From Campylobacter sp. (GTDB taxonomy: Bacteria; Campylobacterota; Campylobacteria; Campylobacterales; Campylobacteraceae): DNA of 7,272 nt. The DNA lies in NCBI GenBank assembly GCA_017506845.1, contig JAFVMP010000062.1:1-7272 (forward strand), written 5' to 3'. A program made the translations under genes and the position numbers. Under the pieces are notes generated by a model. That model saw only the letters and a list, made by a program, of their open reading frames with translations. It did not search any database and was not told the origin of the DNA. Position 1 is the stretch's first letter. The number at the start of each line of letters is the position of its first letter. This document shows positions 1-5,672 of the stretch, piece after piece.

Positions 1-1502
1 CCACTTAAAATTGCATCCTCTTTATAATTTTGATCAATCCATAATGCATCAAGCCCAAAGGCTGGATCTTTTACTGCAATTCCATCAATATCAGCACTTA
101 CATAACCACTATCCATTGCTAAACATTTATCAGGATATACCACGCCTGAGCCAATTACGACACCTTTGAGCTTAAATTTATACTCATTTGGCCCAAGCAA
201 AATATTGTCTCTTAATCTGATTTTAGGCATCAAAAATCCTAACATTGTAGCCATATTTCGCCTCATAGCACGGATTCTCTCAACCAAATCCCCATCAGCA
301 AGTTTTAAAAGTCCATAACCTAAATCTAACTCTAAAATTTCAATCTTTAAGATATCATCAATCTTAGCTTGTTCTTCAAGGGCAATCTCTTCTTCGCTTT
401 TCTTAGGTAGTTTATTAGCTGATGGTGCAGCCTTATTACCATTTCCAGCTTGCTGAGAGCTATTTTTATCGGTTTTGACAGCACTGAAATCGATTTTTCC
501 CTCTTCTATCATTTTTAAAATAAATCCAATCCCTAAAAATAATAACCCCATAAATCCTAAAGAGAATGTTGGAAGACCTGGCACTAAAGCAAATACAAAT
601 AGTATAAAACCGACAATTAAAAGCGTCTTATACTCACCAAGTAGTTGATTTACCACACCTTCAGCAAAATTATCTTCATCTTTACTAGCTCTTGTGATAA
701 TAATAGCTGTTGCAGTTGAAGTAATAAGTCCTGGAATTTGACTCACCAATCCATCACCAATTGTAAGAATTGTATATGTAGCTGCTGCATCTTTTATTTC
801 CATATCGTACTGAAAAGCACCGATTAAAAATCCACCAATAATATTAATAATAGTAATTATAATACCAGCTACAGCATCACCTTTTATAAATTTACTAGAA
901 CCATCCATTGCGCCATAAAAATTAGCTTCTGATATAATGTCTTGACGCCTTTGTTTGGCTGTTTGTTCATCTATTAATCCAGCATTTAAATCAGCATCAA
1001 TTGCCATTTGCTTACCAGGCATTGCATCTAGGGTAAATCTAGCTTGAACCTCACTTACACGAGTTGAACCTTTTGTTACAACCATAAAATTTATAAGAAC
1101 TAAAATACAAAATACAATAACCCCAATTACATAGTTTCCACCGACAACAAATTTACCAAAACTAGCAATGATCTCACTTACAGCTTCTGGTCCATTATGC
1201 CCTTCGCTTAAAATCATTCTAGTTGTTGCAATATTTAGCGCTAATCTAAATAGAGTAACAATTAAAACAAGAGTAGGAAATGTACTAAGGTCTGTAGGCT
1301 TTGGTATATAAATAGATATTAATATTATAAGAACTGATATAGCTATAGATAGTGCTAAGAAAAAATCTAACACAGCACTAGGTAATGGCACAATGATAAT
1401 AGCTAAAATCGCTACAATAACAAAAACTACAGTTAAACTCTTTGCCTTCATCACTGGCGCTAAAAATGGCGCCACCATTGTTAGAATATTACGCTTAGCC
1501 AA
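1..1502 (-). CDS. flhA: Flagellar type III export gate protein FlhA (N-terminal 500 residues; 3' end outside window)
   Basis: FlhA is the inner-membrane export gate of the flagellar type III secretion system, which uses the proton-motive force to export rod, hook and filament subunits. I translated all 500 codons in the window and found no stop or frameshift. Residues 1-330 form a hydrophobic domain with about eight helices. It contains the conserved FHIPEP block, with the stretch [18 protein letters not shown] at residues 147-164. R148, R155, D159 and D209 line up, one residue offset, with the functional R147, R154, D158 and D208 of Salmonella FlhA. A polar linker (about 335-380) leads into the cytosolic domain, which is cut at the left edge; the family is usually about 690-730 residues. 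The TTG start at 1502-1500 gives MAKRN, and the Campylobacter FlhA N-terminus also begins MAK as I recall. No ATG or GTG lies between it and the upstream in-frame stop. It starts two bases after the rrf2 stop with a poor Shine-Dalgarno, which suggests translational coupling. Confidence 0.97.
   Translation of the reverse strand, partial: MAKRNILTMVAPFLAPVMKAKSLTVVFVIVAILAIIIVPLPSAVLDFFLALSIAISVLIILISIYIPKPTDLSTFPTLVLIVTLFRLALNIATTRMILSEGHNGPEAVSEIIASFGKFVVGGNYVIGVIVFCILVLINFMVVTKGSTRVSEVQARFTLDAMPGKQMAIDADLNAGLIDEQTAKQRRQDIISEANFYGAMDGSSKFIKGDAVAGIIITIINIIGGFLIGAFQYDMEIKDAAATYTILTIGDGLVSQIPGLITSTATAIIITRASKDEDNFAEGVVNQLLGEYKTLLIVGFILFVFALVPGLPTFSLGFMGLLFLGIGFILKMIEEGKIDFSAVKTDKNSSQQAGNGNKAAPSANKLPKKSEEEIALEEQAKIDDILKIEILELDLGYGLLKLADGDLVERIRAMRRNMATMLGFLMPKIRLRDNILLGPNEYKFKLKGVVIGSGVVYPDKCLAMDSGYVSADIDGIAVKDPAFGLDALWIDQNYKEDAILS
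1455..1474. repeat. GC-rich hairpin inside the flhA 5' coding region
   Basis: TGGCGC (1455-1460) and GCGCCA (1469-1474) are perfect inverted arms of 6 bp around an 8-base loop. They lie about 26-47 nt downstream of the flhA TTG in the message. They arise because the peptide APFLAP uses the codon pair GCG-CCA twice. In such AT-rich DNA, a GC-only stem core near a weak start could affect initiation. No U-tract follows on either strand, so it is not an intrinsic terminator. The arms are seen; a role is inference. Confidence 0.4.
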
Positions 1503-1504
1503 GG

Positions 1505-1909
1505 TTATTTCTTTATAATATCGGTTAAGGTAATCTGGTCTAAAAACTCATCAATTCGACCTTGTAAATCATTAAACATAGGCCAAATTTTACATCCATC
1601 GCCTTTGCTGCTAGGGCAATCGCATCTAGAATTTGCGCACTCAAATACATTTACCTTACGCTTTTCAGCACTCTCTAAAATGCGCTTAATGCTTAAATTT
1701 GATGGTTTATCAGCCAAAACAAACCCACCATTTGCACCTTTAAAGGAGTGCAATATACCCTCTTTTGCTAAATTTTGCAAAATTTTTGCTAAAAAACTTT
1801 TTGAAATTCCAAGTTCAGATGATATAGTATCTACATCTTTTGGGTGATTAGCTTGTGATAATAAAATCAATGATAGCATAGCATATTCACTGGCTTTGGT
1901 AAATAACAC
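1505..1909 (-). CDS. Rrf2-family transcriptional regulator with probable Fe-S cluster cysteines
   Basis: This 134-residue protein belongs to the Rrf2 family (IscR, NsrR, CymR, RsrR), which are dimeric winged-helix DNA-binding proteins. [18 protein letters not shown] is the typical N-terminal helix. Residues about 24-52 form the helix-turn-helix ([19 protein letters not shown]), and GANGGFVLA at 58-66 is the wing with the family glycines. Cysteines at 91, 96, 98 and 106 sit where IscR (C92, C98, C104) and NsrR bind an Fe-S cluster, although the spacing (C-x4-C-x-C-x7-C) is not the IscR one. This makes a redox, NO or iron sensor more likely than a cysteine-free type. The start is GTG (1909-1907) with AAGGAG five bases upstream. 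It lies first in a unit with flhA and diverges from the EamA gene. C. jejuni also has an Rrf2 gene beside flhA, as I recall. The ligand and targets are not known from sequence. Confidence 0.93.
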   Translation of the reverse strand: MLFTKASEYAMLSLILLSQANHPKDVDTISSELGISKSFLAKILQNLAKEGILHSFKGANGGFVLADKPSNLSIKRILESAEKRKVNVFECANSRCDCPSSKGDGCKIWPMFNDLQGRIDEFLDQITLTDIIKK

Positions 1910-1914
1910 CTCGA

Positions 1915-1920
1915 CTCCTT
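1915..1920 (-). promoter_or_regulatory. Ribosome binding site for the Rrf2 gene (decides GTG start)
   Basis: AAGGAG on the minus strand, five bases before the GTG at 1909-1907. It is a near-ideal Shine-Dalgarno and supports the GTG over any internal start; the next in-frame ATG is only codon 11, inside the conserved first helix. Confidence 0.8.
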
Positions 1921-1937
1921 AAGATTTTTAATCGGAT

Positions 1938-1952
1938 ATTTTACTAAAAAAT
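1938..1952 (-). promoter_or_regulatory. Probable sigma-70 promoter of rrf2-flhA
   Basis: Read on the minus strand, a T-rich run ending TTTTTTAG is followed directly by TAAAAT (1943-1938). This is the Campylobacter pattern of T-tract plus extended -10. The start point would be near 1931, giving a leader of about 20 nt before the GTG. The -10 differs from TATAAT at one base. This is a prediction from motif and position. Confidence 0.55.
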
Positions 1953-1955
1953 AGA

Positions 1956-1965
1956 TTAATATTAA
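1956..1965. promoter_or_regulatory. Palindrome midway between divergent promoters (candidate operator)
   Basis: TTAATATTAA is a perfect 10-bp palindrome centred at 1960.5. That is exactly the midpoint between the two predicted -10 boxes (1938-1943 and 1978-1983). It is flanked by an A6 tract (1946-1951) and a T7 tract (1967-1973), so the whole control region is roughly symmetric. The Rrf2 protein encoded next door is an obvious candidate ligand, but the site does not match an IscR or NsrR consensus that I know. AT-rich palindromes also arise by chance. Confidence 0.35.
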
Positions 1966-1966
1966 C

Positions 1967-1983
1967 TTTTTTTGAAGTATACT
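1967..1983 (+). promoter_or_regulatory. Probable promoter of the EamA-family gene
   Basis: A T7 tract (1967-1973) precedes TATACT (1978-1983), which matches TATAAT at five of six bases, again in the epsilonproteobacterial style. Transcription would start near 1990, giving a leader of only about 25 nt that consists mostly of the inverted repeat at 1988-2007. Confidence 0.55.
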
Positions 1984-1987
1984 ATTG

Positions 1988-2007
1988 CCTAAATTTTAAT
2001 ATTTAGG
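1988..2007 (+). promoter_or_regulatory. Inverted repeat covering the RBS of the EamA-family gene
   Basis: CCTAAAT (1988-1994) and ATTTAGG (2001-2007) are perfect 7-bp inverted arms around a 6-base loop. The right arm contains AGG of the Shine-Dalgarno AGGA (2005-2008), which lies six bases before the ATG at 2015. As RNA, the stem would pair the ribosome binding site; as DNA, the 20-bp dyad could be an operator just downstream of the -10. The arms are seen; either function is inference. Confidence 0.45.
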
Positions 2008-2014
2008 ATAAAAA

Positions 2015-2863
2015 ATGGCCAATTTATGGGTAACAACTTTGATATGGGCATTCTCATTTCCACTTATTGGATACTATATCGTCGGAGTTGTTGATAACTA
2101 TTTTGCTATACTTTTTCGTTCTTGTATAGCATTTTTGATATTTTTACCATTTTTAAATTTAAAGTTAAAATTTGATTTAAAACTAAAATTAATCACTATT
2201 GGTGGCTTACAAATTGGTCTTATGAGTATATTTTACTACCATTCATTTTTATATCTTAGCGTAAGCGAAGTTGCTCTTTTTACTATATTTACACCATTTT
2301 ATCTAAGCCTAATCTATGATCTTATATCGTGCAAATTTAAAAAACTATACTTAATTAGCATTACTTTATGTATAATTGGTGCTTTTATTATTAAATTTGA
2401 AAGTTGGAGCCTTAGTTCTTTATATGGATTTATACTCGTGCAGATGGCAAATATCTGCTTTGGGGCAGCACAAGCATTTTATAAGCTTACTTGTAAAAAT
2501 TTAAGAGATAATAGATCAAATTTTGGATATTTTTATCTTGGGGCGGTTTTGGTTTCAGGGGTTAGCTTTATTCTCTTTGGGAATTTTACAATGCTTCCAC
2601 AAAATTTGCAAAGTTGGGTAGTTTTACTCTACCTTGGTGTAGTAGCTTCCGGATTTGGCTATTATTTGTGGAGTAGTGGCTCGCTTATGGTCGATAGTGG
2701 CACTTTAGCAATTATGAATAATGCCATAATTCCAATAGCAATTTTGGTAAATGCAATTTTTTGGGGTATAGATTTTGAGCCTATTAAAATGGTAATTGGC
2801 GGATTTTTAATCATTTTAGCACTTTTATTACAAAATAAATTTAAGACAATATATAATATTTAA
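2015..2863 (+). CDS. EamA/DMT-superfamily membrane transporter, substrate unknown
   Basis: This 282-residue, very hydrophobic protein fits the EamA (drug/metabolite transporter) family: ten predicted helices in two repeats, roughly residues 4-127 and 135-272. The first repeat begins with the family-like WAFSFP (11-16) and has the helix VSEVALFTIFTPF around P94. The second has VVASGFGYYLWSSGSL (209-224) followed by MNNAIIP (234-240), the usual second-repeat core with its conserved proline. Members export or import amino acids, nucleosides, cofactors or drugs, and sequence alone does not identify the substrate here. The ATG is preceded by AGGA at six bases and by an in-frame TAA at 2009-2011, so the start is secure. 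It is transcribed away from the Rrf2 gene across a shared control region. murJ follows 48 bp later with its own promoter, so this is probably a single-gene unit with possible read-through, as no terminator is visible after it. Confidence 0.88.
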   Translation: MANLWVTTLIWAFSFPLIGYYIVGVVDNYFAILFRSCIAFLIFLPFLNLKLKFDLKLKLITIGGLQIGLMSIFYYHSFLYLSVSEVALFTIFTPFYLSLIYDLISCKFKKLYLISITLCIIGAFIIKFESWSLSSLYGFILVQMANICFGAAQAFYKLTCKNLRDNRSNFGYFYLGAVLVSGVSFILFGNFTMLPQNLQSWVVLLYLGVVASGFGYYLWSSGSLMVDSGTLAIMNNAIIPIAILVNAIFWGIDFEPIKMVIGGFLIILALLLQNKFKTIYNI

Positions 2864-2868
2864 ACTGA

Positions 2869-2881
2869 TTTTTAGTATAAT
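2869..2881 (+). promoter_or_regulatory. Strong promoter of the murJ-cysS-msbA operon
   Basis: TTTTTAG runs straight into a perfect TATAAT (2876-2881), just after the EamA-gene stop. This is close to the ideal Campylobacter vegetative promoter, which relies on a T-tract and extended -10 and not on a -35 box. The start point would be near 2888, leaving about 24 nt before the murJ TTG. It is the best promoter match in the window. Confidence 0.72.
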
Positions 2882-2898
2882 ACAAGATTTTTAAATTT

Positions 2899-2902
2899 AG
2901 GA
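2899..2902 (+). promoter_or_regulatory. Ribosome binding site for murJ (supports TTG start)
   Basis: AGGA lies nine bases before the TTG at 2912-2914. An in-frame TAG at 2909-2911 directly abuts the TTG, so no earlier start is possible. The conserved MurJ N-terminus begins within a few residues, so a later start is unlikely. Confidence 0.7.
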
Positions 2903-2911
2903 ATTTGATAG

Positions 2912-4309
2912 TTGCTGCGACATTTCTTTACAAATAGTATCGGAATTTTATGTTCTAGAGTGCTTGGATTTATTAGAGATTTAATGACGGCAAATGCTCT
3001 TGGTGCAAGTATTTGGAGTGATATATTTTTTGTAGCGTTTAAGCTGCCTAATCTATTTCGTAGACTCTTTGGAGAGGGTGCATTTTCTCAAGCCTTTATG
3101 CCAAATTTAGTAAAAGTTAGTCAAAAAGGGTTGTTTTGCGCTGAAATTTTAATCAAACTTAGCCTTATAATGCTTGGTCTTAGTCTTATTGTGATGCTCT
3201 TTGCTCCTTTAGTTACTAAGGCGCTTGCATTTGGATTTAGTCCTGAGACAATTGCTCTAGCTGTTCCGCTAGTAAGAATAAATTTTTGGTATCTTTTGGC
3301 AATTTTTATTGTTACACTACTCTCAGCACTTCTTCAATATAAAAACCACTTTGCCACTACAGCTTTTAGTACAGCTTTGCTAAATATATCGATGATAACT
3401 GCTTTGCTTTTAGCATTAAATTTAGACCAAAAAAGTGCTGCAATGTATCTTAGCTGGGGGGTTGTAGCTGGGGGAATGTTGCAGGTTTTATCTCATATTA
3501 TCGCACTTAAAAAATTAAATTTACTTCGTTTATTAAATCTTGGAATTGTCAAATTTGCAAAAGGCAAAAGAGCTAAAGCTAAAGGCTTTTGGCAAAACTT
3601 TGGCCATGGAATTATTGGTAGTAGTGCTAATCAACTAAGTGACTTTATCTCCACTTTTATTGCTAGCTTTCTAGCTACTGGGGCAATTAGCTATCTATAC
3701 TACGCAAATAGAATCTTTCAGCTACCTTTAGCACTTTTTGCTATCGCACTCTCTACAGCAATATTTCCTAAAATTGCCAAAGAAATAAAATCTAAAAACG
3801 ATACAAACGCCATAAATTTGCTAAAAAAAAGCTTTAGTTTACTATTTTTCTTATTGATTTTTTCTACTATTGGCGGATTTGTTTTAGCTAATGAGATTAT
3901 TTGGCTGCTATTTCAAAGAGGTGAATTTAACACTAACAATACTATAGAATCAGCTAAGGTCTTACAGATGTATATGTTAGGACTTTTACCTTTTGGGCTT
4001 TATAAGCTCTTTTCGCTCTGGCTATATGCTAAAATGCAACAAAAAATCGCTGCTAAAATAGCTATATATTCACTTTTTATAAATACTGCTTTATGCTTGC
4101 TTCTTTTTAAACCTTTAGGAGCAAGCGGACTAGCACTTGCTGGGAGTATTAGCGGACTATTTTTACTAGGATATGCGATTTTTGTATTTGGAATTAGGCA
4201 ATTTTTAGATATAATCTTTAATAGGATAAATCTAATAACTATAATCTTAGCAGTAATTTTTGGCTATTTATTAATAGAATTAAGGAATATAATATATGCA
4301 AATTTATGA
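2912..4309 (+). CDS. murJ: Lipid II flippase MurJ (MviN)
   Basis: MurJ moves the peptidoglycan precursor lipid II from the inner to the outer face of the cytoplasmic membrane. It belongs to the MOP/MviN superfamily. The 465 residues fit the family (about 460-520) and suggest about 14 helices. The N-terminal signature is clear: SRVLGFIRD (15-23), then [23 protein letters not shown] (split here as 36-47 and 48-58). R16, R22, D37 and R50 line up with the essential cavity residues R18, R24, D39 and R52 of E. coli MurJ. In helix 8, [10 protein letters not shown] places R267 at E. coli R270, while Q270 replaces E. coli E273, as I recall for many non-enteric homologues. A basic loop (about 205-225) separates the halves. 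The start is TTG, with a TAG directly before it. The last 14 bases overlap cysS. It heads an operon with cysS and msbA. Confidence 0.96.
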   Translation: MLRHFFTNSIGILCSRVLGFIRDLMTANALGASIWSDIFFVAFKLPNLFRRLFGEGAFSQAFMPNLVKVSQKGLFCAEILIKLSLIMLGLSLIVMLFAPLVTKALAFGFSPETIALAVPLVRINFWYLLAIFIVTLLSALLQYKNHFATTAFSTALLNISMITALLLALNLDQKSAAMYLSWGVVAGGMLQVLSHIIALKKLNLLRLLNLGIVKFAKGKRAKAKGFWQNFGHGIIGSSANQLSDFISTFIASFLATGAISYLYYANRIFQLPLALFAIALSTAIFPKIAKEIKSKNDTNAINLLKKSFSLLFFLLIFSTIGGFVLANEIIWLLFQRGEFNTNNTIESAKVLQMYMLGLLPFGLYKLFSLWLYAKMQQKIAAKIAIYSLFINTALCLLLFKPLGASGLALAGSISGLFLLGYAIFVFGIRQFLDIIFNRINLITIILAVIFGYLLIELRNIIYANL

Positions 4310-5672
4310 TACAGTTTTAAAACAAAAAGTTAAACTTGTTCCACTTAATGGCAATGATATAAATATCTATGTCTGCGGACCAACTGTTTATGATGATGCG
4401 CATCTAGGGCATGCAAAATCTAGTATTAGCTTTGATCTGCTTAGGCGAGTTTTAATAGCTCTTGGGTATAAGGTTAAGTTTGTCAAAAACTTTACTGATA
4501 TAGATGATAAAATTCTAGCTAAAATGAAATCTAGCAATCAAAGCTTAGAGCAGATAACAACCTACTATATAGATAGATATAAAAACGATATGAACGCTTT
4601 AAATGTCTTAAATGCCGATATAGAACCTAAAGCCACAGAGTCGCTTGAAGCAATTATAAAATATATTCAAAAACTAGAACAAAATGGCGCTACATATAGA
4701 CTTGAAGATGGGATTTATTTTGATACAAGTAAAGATGATAAATATCTTAGTCTAAGTGGTAGAAAAGATGAAAATCTCATAGCTAGAGTAGCAAGTAGTG
4801 GCACCAAAAAAGATGAAAAAGACTTCGTGCTATGGAAATTTGATGATCAATGGTACGATAGTCCATTTGGCAAGGGGCGACCAGGCTGGCATACTGAGTG
4901 CGTAGCAATGATTGAAGAGATCTTTAATGGAACCATTGATATTCACGCTGGTGGAGCTGATCTACTCTTTCCCCACCATGAAAATGAGGCTGCACAGTGC
5001 AGATGTGCAAACCATCAAGAGCTATCTAAATACTGGCTGCATAATGGATTTATTCAAGTAAATAATGAAAAAATGAGTAAAAGTCTTGGCAATTCATTTT
5101 TTGTTAAAGATGCTTTAGCTATTGCTCCGGGTGAAGCGGTAAGATATTATCTAATGAGCAGTCATTATAGGGCAAATTTTAACTATGACATAGGAGATTT
5201 ACTCTCTAGTAAAAAGCGTCTTGATAAAATTTATAGATTAAAGAAACGCTTAAGTGGCGTAAGTCTTGGAGAGATAAATTTAGAGTTTAAAACTGCTTTA
5301 TTAGATGCTCTAAGCGATGATTTAAATATTTCAGAAGCCTTAGCAAAAATTGATGAAATGGTAAATATAGCCAATACAAATCTAGATAAAGAACCAAAAA
5401 ATAAAGCACTAAAAGCTGATATAATGGCAAATTTAGATTTTATCAAAGATACTCTTGGGATCTTATATCAAGATGAGTTTGAGTGGTTTCAATATGGATT
5501 TAACGATGAGCAAAAAGAGCAAATTGCAAATTTAATAAATGATAGAAATATAGCCAAAGCAGCTAAAGATTATACAAAAGCTGATCTTATAAGAGATGAA
5601 TTAACAGCTTTAGGAGTTGCTATAATGGATACGCCAAATGGAGTAAAATGGGAGAAAATATGGACGGAATAA
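4296..5672 (+). CDS. cysS: Cysteinyl-tRNA synthetase
   Basis: This class I synthetase attaches cysteine to tRNA-Cys in the cytoplasm using ATP. It has 458 residues, against 461 for the E. coli enzyme. The Rossmann-fold start carries [17 protein letters not shown], with HLGH (36-39) as the HIGH motif; KMSKS is at 259-263. The active-site zinc ligands that select cysteine are all present: C27, C202 (in WHTEC), H227 and E231 (in HHENE), with the same 25- and 4-residue spacing as E. coli C209, H234 and E238. The C-terminal half is the helical anticodon-binding region, including [12 protein letters not shown] near the end. The start ATG overlaps murJ by 14 nt, with AAGGA nine bases upstream (4282-4286) inside murJ, so the two genes are probably translated in a coupled way. 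Nothing looks broken or foreign; it is a normal housekeeping gene. Confidence 0.98.
   Translation: MQIYDTVLKQKVKLVPLNGNDINIYVCGPTVYDDAHLGHAKSSISFDLLRRVLIALGYKVKFVKNFTDIDDKILAKMKSSNQSLEQITTYYIDRYKNDMNALNVLNADIEPKATESLEAIIKYIQKLEQNGATYRLEDGIYFDTSKDDKYLSLSGRKDENLIARVASSGTKKDEKDFVLWKFDDQWYDSPFGKGRPGWHTECVAMIEEIFNGTIDIHAGGADLLFPHHENEAAQCRCANHQELSKYWLHNGFIQVNNEKMSKSLGNSFFVKDALAIAPGEAVRYYLMSSHYRANFNYDIGDLLSSKKRLDKIYRLKKRLSGVSLGEINLEFKTALLDALSDDLNISEALAKIDEMVNIANTNLDKEPKNKALKADIMANLDFIKDTLGILYQDEFEWFQYGFNDEQKEQIANLINDRNIAKAAKDYTKADLIRDELTALGVAIMDTPNGVKWEKIWTE
5640..5654 (+). promoter_or_regulatory. Two tandem ribosome binding sites before two in-frame msbA starts
   Basis: GGAG at 5640-5643 lies four bases before ATG 5648, and GGAG at 5651-5654 lies five bases before ATG 5660. 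The two ATGs are in the same frame, four codons apart. The second site forms part of GGGAG and has slightly better spacing, so 5660 is preferred; 5648 would add residues MGEN. Both lie inside the end of cysS. Confidence 0.55.

Noticed and set aside
1455..1474. Intrinsic terminator at the GC-rich hairpin
   Set aside because: No T-run follows the stem on either strand, and it lies inside the intact flhA coding sequence.
1605..1847. 80-codon plus-strand open frame opposite the Rrf2 gene
   Set aside because: It is antisense to a well-supported Rrf2 coding region, lacks a recognisable domain, and its composition follows from the opposite strand.
2864..2911. Terminator between the EamA gene and murJ
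   Set aside because: The only inverted repeat (AAATT-TAGG-AATTT, 2893-2906) is short and AT-only, has no following T-run, and lies downstream of the murJ promoter.
3719..3721. Loss of a key MurJ acidic residue (Q270 where E. coli has E273)
   Set aside because: As I recall, glutamine is common at this position in MurJ proteins outside the enterics, and the essential arginines are all kept, so this is not a sign of lost function.
5231..5446. 71-codon minus-strand open frame inside cysS
   Set aside because: It lies fully within cysS, whose frame is unambiguous, and resembles no protein I recognise.
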